Origin: Chrysemys picta bellii
Taxonomy: Eukaryota; Chordata; Testudines; Emydidae
Length of the DNA stretch: 64,000 nucleotides
Direction of reading: 5' to 3'
NCBI RefSeq assembly: GCF_011386835.1
Contig: NC_088792.1
Span: 67,209,287 to 67,273,286 of the forward strand
This document shows positions 34,011-45,371 of this stretch, piece after piece. The translations under genes were made by a program, and so were the position numbers. How positions within the stretch are numbered: the stretch's first letter is position 1; each line of letters starts with the position of its first letter. The notes beneath the pieces are model-generated. The model worked only from the letters and a program-made list of their open reading frames with translations. It made no database searches and was not told the DNA's origin.

Positions 34011-35689
34011 AAATAACTGAGTAACTTGAATATTTTTTATAATATAAAGCTAGCAGCCGTAGTCAGAAGGACTTGTAGTTCTTTTACCATTCAAATGATT
34101 TTTCAGACGACCAAGAAACTCTGTAAAAAAGATAGCCAAAGAACATCCTGTAACCACATACAGGCCATCCACTGCTTCTCATGAGCCACTCTGCTCAGAA
34201 TTGTAGCAGAGGTGTTCTCACATGCAGATGTAGCTCTGCTTCATAACTGGGCCACAGTAGCAGAGAAGTATGAAAATTCGTTCTTCAATATGCCTTACTT
34301 TTTAGTAGTAGGGATACAGACCCAGGACATGAACAGAAATAGTACTGTTTCATCCCAGAAGGGAATGGGGGATTAGAAACTACAACAGAGGAGAAAGGGT
34401 GAGCAAATAATGAGTCAGCACCCCTAAGGCAATACGATGTATTGGCTACTGAGCAGAAACCCGAAAATAGTTGTAATCCAGAATGCCAATCTGTCATTGA
34501 GGATTTCATGTTTGCGCTGCAACTCTTGTTTCCAGTCAGTTCTGTATGAGAATATTACAACAGAGAACATGCCAATATATGTCTGATATTTGATGCATGA
34601 TATTTGATCATGTAAAACACTCTGCATATGCACACCATACACACACACACTGAGACTGCAGGATTGCACATGAGCAAAGTCTTTTATTACCAGATGGAAC
34701 ACCCGGCTACTTCCAGTTTGATGGGGGCTGTAGGCCTAAAAGGGTCTGAATTTGTAATCTCAAAAGGGACCAGATTGAAGTGCTGTCACCATACAGTGGA
34801 AAGCCATGTACTGTAACTGAGAGCAAGCAGTTCAGATTGCGCTCTCAGATTCTTTGTATTAGCCTTATCAGATCGGGCCATCAGAGAGCAAATAGATAGG
34901 TAAGTCTGAAAGACCTCTGAACCCAATTAAAGTTATACCACAAAGAAATCAAATTCATGTGGTTTGCATTTCAGAAAGTTACATTTGGTGGATTGTACTT
35001 ACTTTTATTCGGTAACCTAATGCAGACCATGTGAACATTCGAAACGCTTTTAACAGTTAAACCAGCTCAAATAACACAGAACCAGAGCAGCAATAAAGAA
35101 TGAATTAAGACTGATTGCAACTGCATCCAACATTTTTTTTCTCTGTCCCTTAAAAGTATATTTATGTTTGTTGTAATTGTGTCTTCAGCTTTTAGCAATG
35201 CAATAGCGATTATTTACCTTTTTAAATAGATGTTTAAAATGACTAGTTTAAAATTTGGCCTTAATCTGCAGTTTGTTTGTTTTTATTTGTGCAGTGTTGC
35301 AGGGTAAATCTGGATATACTGCGGAACCAACAGTTTGTATTAGTGGTCAAACACCTGTAAGATGCTGGCATTGAAAATCCTGGGCAAAATAAGAACAAAA
35401 ATATACGAGATTGAGAAAATCAGTGTTTGGTTTGAATAAATTGCCTGCTGATTTTCTTGTTTCATTTGCCAAGTGCTTTTAGTTCTCTGTCATTCTATGT
35501 TCATTTCATGTACATAACAAATCAACATCAAACTGATGCAGGGTTAGTTTGTTTGCTACTTTTGTTTTACCTTTTGCTTGCAAAAAGCAATTGTATAAAG
35601 ATGTTGAGCCCTTCCCCTATGCAGAATATCACAGGGGGAGATGTGAAGGGCCAGCTAAGTATAATACCTTCTTCTTATGCAGTACATTT
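34011..35689. other. Intron, nothing identified
   Basis: AT-rich intronic sequence without recognisable genes or repeats. Confidence 0.4.
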
Positions 35690-35915
35690 CATTAGTAGAT
35701 CTCAAAGTTCTCACACCCATTAATAGATTTACCCTCACAACATCTCTGCAAGGAAGGGAAGTACCCATTTGACAGATTGGGAACTGAGGCACAGAGAAAA
35801 TAAACAGGCCTTGCCCAGGTTCACACAGGAAGTTTGTGGATGAGTAGAGAATCAAACCCAGGTCTCCAAAGACCTACAGTAGTGCTGCAACCACTGGACC
35901 ACCCTTCCTCTGTCA
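35690..35915 (-). repeat. CORE-SINE/MIR, antisense
   Basis: Contains catttgacagattgggaact then gaggcacagagaaaataaac then gttcacacaggaag and ccaggtctcc...ccactggacca, the antisense MIR order from 3' tail to tRNA head. Near full length. Confidence 0.75.
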
Positions 35916-37164
35916 CTATTCCCCCCCAGTGCTTCTAACTTCAGTAAAGTGGTATAGTTTACCTCCAAAGGCAATAGGCAGAGCTAGCATTAGGCATAAG
36001 CAAACTTAGCAATTGTGTAGGGCCTTGAGCAGCTCAAGAGAGCCCCCATTTGCTTTTTATTATGTGTTGTGTGGGGGGGAGATGGGCCAGAATAGTCCTG
36101 CTTAGGGCCCTCAGTGGGCTAGCACCAGCTCTGGGAGGAATTCAGGGGCATTCAATAGGTAAGTTTCACACTGTGCTCAATCCTATGTTTGCACAACAAA
36201 AACTCCCAATGGCTTCAGTGACATTTTTGCCCGATTAAGAGAAGGGCATCAGGCCCACAGATTTTTGTAAAATGTCTATTGTTCTCATAGACTCCATCCT
36301 GAAGAAAGAATTTTTGGGAGGAAAAAAAATGAGACTTAGGGGGCCAAATTCCACTCTGTTCCATGGCACAGAGCCAGTTGGAGATCAGTGAATGAGCCAG
36401 ACTTCCTGACTTCGGAGCACAACTGCAATCCCGGGTAAGATAGCTATTTCCCTCAGCAGCTGTCTTGGTATGGCTTTGTAATAGCATTACTCCAGCCACT
36501 GCCCCATTTGGGAAGTCTGGAACTCTGCCTTCTCTACACCTCCCAGGCCTTTGGGGCTGATGTTGGGGAGACCTTGCACATGCACAGAGCCCCTTGCCAT
36601 TTAGATTCAAAATTGGGCTACTTTTAAATTGTTTCATTTTGATGAGGACTGGTCTCTTCCTTTTAAATATGCACTCTGTGTCACTGAGAATTTTTTTTTG
36701 ACTGCTGCTGTTTTTATGAAACTTGCAAAATAAATGTTCAGACTCCCTTGCAGACTCTGCCAGAGCACATGCAAATTCAGGTCCTAGAGCTATACCGATG
36801 TTAGTTTCCTTTGGACAAATAATAAAGGGGGGGGAGACTTGTGTTAATTTCAAGTCTGTCAGAAACCTCCTTTGGTGGCGAAAAAATCATGCTTCTCACA
36901 GAGTATGACAAACCATGTAAGATTAATAAATAGTCAGTAATTTGTAGAGTCCACTGTCCTATAAGCCTGAAGATCATGTTCATTCACACTTATGGAACTG
37001 AAATGTTAATTGCATGCACTGTAAACTGCATTTACTGTTTCTTTAGCACCTTTAGTGAAGGCGAGGTGATGGGATTAACCCTGGATGCTAGACACTGCCA
37101 CTGACTTGTTGTGTAATCTTGCACGTGTCACTAAGGCCAAAATTTCAAAAGTACCGACAATATT
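35916..37164. other. Intron, chance 212-codon open frame only
   Basis: A minus-strand open frame (36853 to 36215) has no family resemblance, no splice support and codes for low-information text. I regard it as chance. Nothing else recognised. Confidence 0.4.
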
Positions 37165-37440
37165 ATCAGCCCCAAACATCCACAATCATGAGATTGGGCT
37201 AAAAATTGGGTGATGTTTTAAAAAATTTGGGATGCTTTTTATTTGCCTTCTGGCTCTTTAGGGCACAGTTGGGTCATGTGTTCTAGCTTTTCTCTGCAAC
37301 CCTGAGGGCTAGAAACCTTTATTTTTTATTTATTTTTTAAATGAACAATGAGATTTTTATGTAGTCAAATGGCTGTGGGAATGGAGGCTCTAAGAAAAAT
37401 ACCAAAAATTGAAAGACTCTTATGGAAGTTAGCAATGCCG
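37165..37440. repeat. Unclassified interspersed repeat, copy 1
   Basis: Shares with 49865-50140, in the same orientation, the order: atgag...tttggg, tttgcct/gctgtctgg, ggtcatgtgttctagctttt, gagggctagaaac, tttaaatgaa, gtaatcaa/cttg, ggctctaag/ggctttaag, taccaaa and gttagcaatgccgtg-like ends. Probably a non-autonomous DNA transposon. Confidence 0.6.
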
Positions 37441-37865
37441 TGATTGAGTGCTCCAGTTTTAGGTGCTTTACAGTGTCAATCTTAAGGGGATCTGATTTTC
37501 TGAAGATGGGTGCTCAGTCGTTTTTCTTGAGAGCTGCCATGCATGAAAATCCAACAACATATTCATAAAATGTTCTTATTGATAAAGTAGTGAAAAATAA
37601 TAGGACATCTCTCCCCCCCAACTCTGGCTAAAAGATTTGACTTGGCATTTGTTTTTTAAACGATGTTGTGGCAACTTTTTGGTTTTTCTGAAAACGCTCA
37701 CATTGATGATAGTATTCAGATGTCTGTATTACACTTTATCTCTTCAAAATACTGTCCAAATAATAACTAATTAGTATTCAAATCTCCCATGTGACTAAAT
37801 ACATATTGTTCCTATTTTCAGATGGGAAAACGAAGAAATGGAGAGCCAGGTTACTATGTCAATAA

Positions 37866-38012
37866 CTGTGTGACCTTGGGAAAGTCACTTAATCTCTCTG
37901 GACCCAACTCTGATCTCAGTTCAACTGGTTTCTTTGGTTAAAACTAGTGGAACTGAGATCAGAATCAGGCCCACAAAGGTTAAATGACTTTCCCAAGGCC
38001 ACACAGCGAGTC
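37866..38012. repeat. Inverted pair of MIR-like halves
   Basis: The left arm ctgtgtgaccttgggaaagt is mirrored by actttcccaaggccacacag on the right, and gatctcagttcaactgg by ctagtggaactgagatc. The palindrome of about 60 bp per arm is centred near 37932. The CORE motif of a MIR-type SINE is present in both orientations. Confidence 0.65.
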
Positions 38013-40169
38013 AGTAACAAAATGGTGTTAAAACTCCTAACTGTATGCTATAAAGTTTGTTTACAGTATAGCTATTCTTGAAGCATTGTCTTCTGTCGTA
38101 TACGCATGCTATTTTCTCATACTATTTCTGTACAGAACATAAAGAGATAATGGGCCAAATTCAACCAACTGAAACCAATGGAAGAATATGTTGGGTTGAA
38201 TTTGTGTTATTGGCAATTTTACATCCTCAAAAACTCCAAGAAAAAGATAACTTCAGTGATAAATAACAGTGTTTAAATAACATGTTTAAACACTAACAAT
38301 TTGAAGAATTAGAAGAGTATTCTTTCTTCCTCCCCCCACCAAAATGATCTAACTTTCAAAGTCTCTCACAGAGATTGAGCAGGAGAGACTATCTGGCTCA
38401 CGCCTCCTTAGTTCAGCAGATGTAGTCTTGGGAATAATTTTAAATACCACATACAGACCTATTTTGCACACAAAGTGAAGTGGAACGAATCTGCTGCTTT
38501 TGTACTGAAGGCAGGGGGTAGTAGGGGGGAAGTTTTGTTCATCTTTCATTTTAGTCTAGCTGAAGTTTACTGGATTCACGAACCTAGCAAACAATATCAC
38601 AGGGATTACCAGGCTCTGTGGGAAATCTTCAGCTGCATTGTTTTCATCTCATCTACCACGTTGACTTATGCCAAGTTATCTTAATCAAGACCTAATGCAT
38701 TATAAAGCTTGTAATAAAACATATGGGTTTCTCTGAAAGGGGAAAGAGGCTTCCTTTTTGATTGGATAGCTACGCTCAAATACTTTATGTAGCAGGGCTG
38801 GTGGAGGGGAGGGGGAGAGCTGAGGACTGTGAATAACTGCAAAACATTTGGAAACACTTGTTCAAGCTCGAATGCTCTTTCACCTTCACCCCTCTCTGCT
38901 TCCCTCTCAACGTGCAAGGAAGTTGTGGGTGAAAGGTTGAAACGAACTCCTTTGGGTTGGGTTTATGTTTCATCAGGTTCCTGTTTCCTGAGGCAAAGCA
39001 ATGTCGTTTCAGGGAAAACCAGAAGAAGAGATTTTATTTAAAATTAGCTCTTTCTTAATAGAGGGCTTAGTCCAGATACCATCCCCACCCTCAAAGAATG
39101 CTGCTAGTGGGAAGCGGGAGACAGGTTGGTGGAACCCAGTGTCCAGATATCAGCTCCCCTGCTGGGCTGCAGTGGGCAGGAAAGTCCCACTCACTTCCTT
39201 TCTCCCTGGCAAGCTGGTGGCTGGCCTGGGGCACAGAAATGAACACCTCTCCATTGTTTTAAATGACAGAAGTGTTTTTATAAACCTCTACCACTTACAC
39301 CCCAGTATATTGAGAAATAGACGTTGCTAGTTCATAGAACTCAAATAAAGCTGTCAGGTAACAAGTCCATTCTGAATCTTTCTCAGCTGTATTGATTTCT
39401 TATATTGTGTCTCATCCTGACACTAAAAAATAAGGATTAAATTTGTACTTCGCCAAACTTACTCTGTAACCTACAACATAGCCATTATGCATTTAGCAGA
39501 AGCTCACACAGAGTCTTGAATTTTAGAGCCTGTTTGAATAAGGGAGGGAGTACTGGGCAAGTGACCAGGTTTATACCCCATGCTGCAAAAAAAGTGCCGA
39601 AGGTTCATTAATTTCCACGTGGGTTGTAACTGGAGCTAGGCAGAAGGGACCTCAGTTTAATGTCTCATTGGAGAGTCAGCATCTGTAACAATATAACGTA
39701 TTCCTCCTCTCCTAGTACTGCAGTTCAGAGTCAGCATTGAGACTGAGCCCAAATCTTGATGTGGAATTTGAACCCCGTGACCTACTGGCCCAGAGATGAA
39801 TGGAAGCAACTGAGTCATTCTGACAATAAAAAACAGAAATTATTAAGAAGATTAACTCCTTGGCACCGGCAGCCCCAGTATTTATCTTTGCCAGCAATAG
39901 GATGCCTGGTGAAAAGAGACAGCTGGTGCCAAAGGGTTAAATAAATGTGAACTAGCGAGTTCCTCTACATGATCCTTTTTCTTTGTTTGTTGATGAGGTG
40001 TAGGCCCTTGGCCATGTAAAGGCACACATCTCTCAGTATTAACAGAGTCAGGGAGTGCATTGCTTTTTAAACAGTGGAAAGCTGATCTCTTGGGATAGTT
40101 TGCTTCATCACCACATTTTTAATGCTGTCAGGTGTCTGTATGTTATGTAATCTCCATATCACTATCCAC
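38013..40169. other. Intron, nothing identified
   Basis: Intronic sequence with several chance open frames and no recognisable family. Possible regulatory conservation cannot be judged without alignments. Confidence 0.4.
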
Positions 40170-40181
40170 AAACAAAACTTG

Positions 40182-40399
40182 TAAAAAGCAACAGAGGGTC
40201 CTGTGGCACCTTTAAGACTAACAGAAGTATTGGGAGCATAAGCTTTCCTGGGTAAGAACCTCACTTCTTGCATCTGAAGACGTGAGGTTCTTACCCACGA
40301 AAGCTTATGCTCCCAATACTTCTGTTAGTCTTAAAGGTGCCACAGGACCCTCTGTTGTTTTTTACAGATTCAGACTAACACGGCTACCCCTCTGATACT
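40182..40399. mobile_element. Palindromic Penelope-like insertion with exact 12-bp target duplication
   Basis: Two inverted arms share tgtggcacctttaagactaa, cagaagtattgggagcataa and gctttc. They meet around 40266-40281. The right arm extends further, to cagattcagactaacacggc and tacccctctgatact. AAACAAAACTTG flanks both sides exactly (40170-40181 and 40400-40411). It differs in sequence from the 10050 and 18454 copies but has the same architecture, so it belongs to a sister subfamily. Confidence 0.75.
40274..40312 (+). ncRNA. Hammerhead-ribozyme-like motif with complete core
   Basis: CTGAAGA (40274-40280) satisfies CUGANGA. It is followed by one base, a stem II formed by gtgaggttcttacccac with one bulged A, GAAA at 40299-40302, stem III gc-ttat-gc at 40303-40310, and TC at 40311-40312 with predicted cleavage after the C. 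Stem I pairing is not obvious, as expected for a minimal PLE-type hammerhead that may act as a dimer. The left arm has a mutated stem II closing base and no equivalent CUGANGA. Confidence 0.55.
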
Positions 40400-40576
40400 A
40401 AACAAAACTTGGTTACAGTGCCTAGTGAGTGAGTCAGCAATCAGAGGAGGAGAAAGAAAACATGCACAATTTATTCTGTTTTTTTTTTTTAATTATTGAT
40501 CAAAATGAGTACCAACAGTAAGGGCTGGAGCCAGGCAGGGATAGTACAGGAGGCAGGTGGTGATGGAGATTGGGAA

Positions 40577-40715
40577 TATCTTGTTCATAAATTCCAAGGC
40601 CAGAAGGGACCATTGCGATCATGTTATTTGACCTCCTGTATAACACAGGCCATAGAACTTCCCCCAAATAATTCCTAGAGTGTATCTTTTAGAAAAATAT
40701 CCAATCTCCTAGTAA
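40577..40715 (-). repeat. CR1 LINE 3' end
   Basis: The + strand shows tcataaattccaaggccaga, agggaccattgcgatcatgt and gaacttcccccaaataattc, the reverse complement of the same CR1 3' UTR seen at 29075. Confidence 0.8.
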
Positions 40716-41442
40716 TGCAACTCAGTTGTCACTGTTCCAACTCTGGGCCTCTCTTGAGTGGTGACTGCCTCAGTGGTAACAAATCCACTATTTTTCCTTG
40801 ATGACATGATTTGTAGCGGGGCCGTCAGGCCTCGCTTCCTTCTGAAGGTGCGAAGGGGGGGGGGTGTCTCACTTGGAAGTGCAGCACACAATTACTTTCT
40901 CTCTTAACATTGTGTTTTATTGTTCAGCCCGCTCCTCTCATTTTTAATGAAAGAAAGATGAGGCCATAGTAAAAATATATCCCATGGAGGAGTTTGCCTT
41001 TCAGTCAGTTAAAAATAGCTACCTGTGGGCTGTCACTGATTCATGCAAAGAACCACAGAGCAACCCATTTTCTAGTGCTGCTACGTTTGCTGCAGTGAAA
41101 AATTTCAAACGTTTTATGAGATTAGACGTTGCGGGGTCATTGGGTTTTTTGTTTTGGCGATGTGTTTGCCGTTTGAGCTGCACTACCTTGACTGATGGCT
41201 GGGCTTAGTTGTTACAGTGTAAATGTCTGACTGATGATATTGTAAGTTGTTACAATGTGCAAAAGGAAAATGCAAACCCTCATCCATTACTATAATGTTC
41301 TCACGATCGTTATATATTTTTCTGGGCTGTTTAGAAATAAGTCTGCCCCTCTGAACATCAAAGCCAGGACATTCTTTCATTCTCCACAAGACTGAAATGT
41401 ACAACTACTTGTGGCCTTTTCTTGTTCCCATTAACATATCCA
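40716..41442. other. Intron, nothing identified
   Basis: Intronic sequence; a short G run at about 40855-40863. No classified element. Confidence 0.4.
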
Positions 41443-41515
41443 GGATGAAATTCTGACTCCACTGAAATCAAAGGGAGCTTTGCCATTCATTTCAGTGGGG
41501 AGAGGATTTCACCCC
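41443..41515. repeat. Short palindromic repeat
   Basis: The arms atgaaattctgactccactg and cagtggggagaggatttcac pair across a 73-bp unit centred on ggagctttgcc. Very short MITE-like element. Confidence 0.6.
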
Positions 41516-41568
41516 CTCATGTCTACTTACTATGGTGATGAATGCAGTAAACCTATGCTGATGGGCAG

Positions 41569-41627
41569 GTTTTTCCTGTCGGTGTAGGTAATCCAGCTCT
41601 CCAAGAGACAGTAGCTAGGCAGGGGTA
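41569..41627. repeat. Fragment of the MITE family seen at 42801
   Basis: Contains ttttcctgtcggtgtaggta and gacagtagctagg, matching internal parts of the elements at 42801-43033 and 43313-43741. Confidence 0.5.
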
Positions 41628-41989
41628 TCTGAACCTTTGTAAAATGGTGGGGTGGGGGGGTGGGGGGGAGTGGAGGCTAAAGCTGCTGGGAGGCCTGGGC
41701 ACTGGGGGTGCCAGACTCTGCTACCTTTTGGGAAAGGAGGAGTCTATCCAGGAAGGATGGGCTCCACCTAAACCAAAACAGAACCAGATTGCTGGCATGT
41801 AAAATGAAAAAGGTCATAGAGGAGTTTTTAAACTAAGGGCTGGGGGAATGCTGACAGGTGCGGGGGAGAATGCAGTTCAGACAGAGACATCCCATAGAGG
41901 AGGATATATTAATGGGGATTCGCTATATCCCTAGGAAGGATGGAAGATGATAAAGTACAGGCAGGTTCTGATGAGAAATAGTCAAATGA

Positions 41990-42395
41990 AAAGGAGTTCC
42001 AATCAACTACATCACATGAAGGCAGACAGCTAAAAAGTGACACATATTATAAGTGCTTGTATACAAATTCTATAAGTCTAAATGCTAAGATGGGTGAATG
42101 TGGGTGCCTGGTATTAAATGAGGATATTGATATAATAGGCATCACATAAAACTTGGTGGAATGAAGATAATCAATTGGGCAAGGTAATAACAGGGTGCAA
42201 AATATATCGGAAGGACAGAACAGGTTGTGCTGGTGGGGGGGGGGGGGGGCACTATATGTGGGAAAAAAAGCATAGTCAAATGTAGTAAAAATCTTAAATG
42301 AACAAAACTGTACCATAGTATATAGCAGTAGGGATATATTACAGACTGCCTGCCCAGAATGGTGATGGTGACTGTGAAATGCTCAGGGAGATTCC
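41990..42395 (+). pseudogene. CR1-type LINE endonuclease fragment
   Basis: Around 42048-42150 the + strand reads YKCLYTNSISLNAKMGE then NEDIDIIGIT, the N-terminal part of an APE-type endonuclease (CR1 consensus ...DYDIIGITETWW). About 42180-42250 has the GYRLFRRDR...GG equivalent, with a G15 run where Gly codons lie. At 42335 YYRLPAQNGD matches the YYRPPDQ motif. Several stops and frameshifts. The leader 41680-41990 may be the rest of the same LINE. Confidence 0.6.
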
Positions 42396-42790
42396 ACCTC
42401 CCTGCCCCATTTCCCTATCCCCTTCTCTTCCCCCTGCCCTATCCCATCCCCCTTCCCCATTGTCTCCTCCCCATCCCCCTTCCCTGCTGCCCACAGCCTC
42501 TCCCCACTCCACCCCTTCTTCTCCCCACTGTCCCCAGCCCCTATCCCCCTCCCCCACTCCCCCATTTCCTGATCCCCTTCTCTTTCCCCTGTCCTATCCC
42601 ATTCCTCTTCCCCACTGCCTCCATCCCCCTTCCTCTCCCCACTGTTCCCTGCTCCTATCCCCCTCCCCCACTGCCTCTTCCCTCACTCTACCCCTTTCCC
42701 CTTCTCACTTCCCCCTGCTATTCCCCCGCCCCACTCCTCCATTTCCCTCCCCCTGCCCCACTCCCCTATCGCCGTCTCTTCCCCCTGCTG
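42396..42790. repeat. C/T-rich minisatellite-like tract
   Basis: Almost 400 bp is nearly pure pyrimidine on the + strand (ccccttctcttccccctgcc and variants). Phrases such as ccccttctctt and cccctgcccta(t/c) recur at irregular spacings of about 60-170 bp. The minus strand is G-rich. It could adopt triplex or quadruplex structure; long open frames here are composition artefacts. Confidence 0.8.
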
Positions 42791-42800
42791 TATCCCAGCT

Positions 42801-43033
42801 GTAGCACTTCAGTGTAGATGCTTCCTACGCCAACAGGAGGGGTTCTCCCATCGGTGGAGATAACCCACCTCCCTGAGAGGCAGTTGGTAAGTCAACAGGA
42901 GAGTTCTGCCATTGACCTACTGCTGTCTACACCAGGGGGTTAGGTTGGTTTAATGGTGTCACTCAGGGGTGTGGATTTTTCACCCTGCTGAGCAGAGTAG
43001 TTCTACTGACCTAATTTCCTAGTGTAGACCAGG
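42801..43033. mobile_element. Non-autonomous DNA transposon
   Basis: Begins gtagcacttcagtgtagatg and ends tcctagtgtagaccagggc. Contains paired internal arms (gaggggttctcccatcggtg; caggggtgtggatttttcac with ccctgctgagc). Same family as the split copy at 43313-43741. Confidence 0.6.
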
Positions 43034-43061
43034 GCTGAGGATATGCATACACTACAATGCT

Positions 43062-43312
43062 CAGAGCTGGCTCCAGCTTTTTTGCCACCCCAAGCAGTGA
43101 AGAAGAAGAAAAAAAAAAGATAAAGCCGCAATTGGCGGCACTTCGGTGGCAGCTCTACCGTGCCACTTCATTCTTTGGCGGCAATTCGGCGGCCGGTCCT
43201 TCCCTCCGAGGGACCCGCTGCCGAATTGCCGCCAGAGACCCAGACGTGCCGCCCCTTTCCATTGGCCGCCCCAAGCACCTGCTTCCTGCGCTGGTGCCTG
43301 GAGCCGGCCCTG
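43062..43312. mobile_element. GC-rich hAT-type MITE with exact 8-bp target duplication
   Basis: It starts cagagctggctccagc and ends tgcctggagccggccctg, inverted repeats. Flanked by ACAATGCT at 43054-43061 and 43313-43320, an exact 8-bp duplication as expected for hAT transposases. 251 bp, no coding capacity. Confidence 0.85.
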
Positions 43313-43741
43313 ACAATGCTACAGTGGCACTGCTGCAAGTACGCTACTATAGTGCTGTCGTGTGGATGCTTGCTATAGTGATGGAAAGGGTTTTTCTGTT
43401 GCTGTAGAAATCCACCCCCTCGAGAACAGGGGCGGCTCTATGTATTTTGCCGCCCCAAGCATGGCAGTGAGGCAGCCTTTGGCGGCACACCTGCAGGCGG
43501 TCCGCTGGTCCCGCGGATTTGGCGTACCCGTCGCCGAAGCCGCGGGACCGGAGGACCTTCCGCAGGCATGCCGCTGAAGGCAGCCTGACTGCCGCCCTCA
43601 CGGTGACCGGCAGGCCGCCCCCCTGCCGCTTGCCGCCCCAGGCACACGCTTGCTGCGCTGATGCCTGGAGCTGCCTCTGCTTGAGAAGCAGTAGCTAGGT
43701 CAATGGAAGAATCCTAGCAGTCTCTATACCGGGCCTTAGGT
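43313..43741. mobile_element. MITE copy split by a second GC-rich insertion
   Basis: Own sequence is 43313-43426 and 43688-43741 (ttgctgtagaaatccacccc then gcagtagctaggtcaatgga). It matches the family at 42801 and is interrupted by the element 43427-43679. Confidence 0.5.
43427..43679. mobile_element. GC-rich hAT-type MITE with 8-bp target duplication
   Basis: It starts caggggcggctctatg and ends gatgcctggagctgcctctg. Flanks CTCGAGAA (43419-43426) and CTTGAGAA (43680-43687) match at 7 of 8 positions. 253 bp, close relative of 43062-43312; non-coding. Confidence 0.8.
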
Positions 43742-44194
43742 CATCTTCAGTAGGTCTCTGAGGCGCGTGAACTTTTCATTCTGCAGAGCACTTCATGAGA
43801 GAGATCCTCTCCCGGACCCCACCCTGTGGATTTCAAAATGTTTCATTCTGCAGATCATCAAGGGATTCACTGTCCAATGATGTTTTGCACACACAGTTTC
43901 AGAATCACTGATCTTGTGCGACAACATGATAGTATTTGTTTATTTCAAAAGCATCCCCACTAGATCCCTCATGTGCCAATCTGTTTTCATTTTTCAGTTT
44001 TGTTTTGAATTTTTGTGGATGTGGGTAATGTTAGTTCCTAAGTGAACACAAAAATTAGCTGTTCAGATGTTGTGTCAAAATGGTACAGTTTCAACTGCAC
44101 TGTCCATAGTTATTCCAGATTATATGAGGTCAAAAAATACATTTAGGAGAATACTTAAAATTTTATTTCACACCTTCAGCCTTTTCCAATATAT

Positions 44195-44553
44195 CAGTGG
44201 TTCTCAACCAAGGGTCCAGGGGCCCCTGGGGGGCCGCAAGCAGGTTTCAGGGGGTCTGCCAAGCAGGGCTGGCATTAGACTTGCTGGGGCCCAGGGCAGA
44301 AAGCTGAAGCTCCACCTCATGGGTTGAAGCCTGGGGCTTTGAGCCTTGCCACCCCAGGCTGACGCTGAAACCTGAGCAACTTAGCTTCATGGGCCCCCTA
44401 TGGCGTGGGGCCCCAGGCAGTTGTCCTGCTTGCTACCCCTTAACGCTGGTCCTGGCTTTTATATGCAGAAAAACAGTTGTTGTGGCACAGGTGGACCATG
44501 GAGTTTTTATAGCATGGGGGTGGCTCAGAAAGAAAAAAGGTTGAGAACCCCTG
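44195..44553. mobile_element. hAT-type MITE with CAGTGGTTCTCAACC ends
   Basis: It starts cagtggttctcaaccaaggg and ends aaaggttgagaacccctg, inverted repeats. Flanks CAATATAT (44187-44194) and CAGTATGC (44554-44561) agree at 5 of 8 positions and differ only by transitions, consistent with an old duplication. The GC-rich centre (about 44265-44456, cagggctggcattag...taacgctggtcctg) looks like a separate inserted or captured element. Confidence 0.7.
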
Positions 44554-44561
44554 CAGTATGC

Positions 44562-45223
44562 CCCAGTGAAAGCTTTGCATTATTAATATGTTCCCTAACA
44601 ACATTTTTGTAAACTTTCAAAGATATGGTATCTTAATTTGATACATGGCAATTCATTTTATTTATTGGTTGTTAGTGACTGTGATTCAATCTCTGTGAAG
44701 TACATTGGTTGCCGGGTAGAATAGGAGTGTACAAAATGTGTCCCCAAACCAAGGACAGTTGTGTAAGGGTGTGTCCTGTGTGTCTCGTAACTTGTACAAA
44801 ATATTCAGAATGACTTTTGGGTATGTACAGTATGCTAGTCTCAGTAGCTCTGCATAATCTTGTCAAGCTCAGAGCCAGCTAGTTCTGGGGAGGGCTTTGT
44901 CAATAATGCATGGATTTTTAGTATCCATTTTTTCCTCCAGTGAGGCAAGGGTCTCATTGTTTAATTGGCTCTCTGCAAGAACTTTTGTTTTTAGCTACAC
45001 TTTTCTGGATAATGTTGCATACAAAAACTGTGTTAAAAGAATGCTATTAGTTTGGGTTGTCCGTACAACCGTAATCCTGTCGTGCGTATACTCTATGATA
45101 CAGTCTTTACTTACATGATCACACACTATTTTTTAACCACAGCCTCCTGCCTCATTTGGTACAGTGGATGTACTGTTTCTTACTGAGTCAGTGCAGCTGG
45201 GTGTCTGAGAATAGAATCTGCCA
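44562..45223. other. Intron, nothing identified
   Basis: AT-rich intronic sequence with no recognisable feature. Confidence 0.4.
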
Positions 45224-45371
45224 TAGGGTGACCAGACATCTCAATATTATCAGGACCATCCTGATATTAGGGGCTTTGTCTTACATAAGCAACGATTACC
45301 CTCTGCCCCCTTTCCCGCCCCCCTAAAAAAAAAAGTGTCCTGATTTTTCACACTTGCTATCAGGTCACCTA
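45224..45371. mobile_element. Short TIR element with TAGGGTGACC ends
   Basis: It starts tagggtgaccagacatc and ends tatcaggtcaccta. The TA at each end may be a target duplication, which would suit a Tc1/mariner-type family. 148 bp, non-coding. Confidence 0.6.

Noticed and set aside
36215..36853. Minus-strand open frame of 212 codons
   Set aside because: It is the longest open frame apart from the CR1 RT, but has no domain, motif or splice context and low-information composition. Chance openness in intronic DNA is the simpler explanation.
42359..42817. Proline/leucine-rich open frames of 140-152 codons
   Set aside because: They are translations of the C/T-rich tract; overlapping frames are open at once, which is a composition effect.
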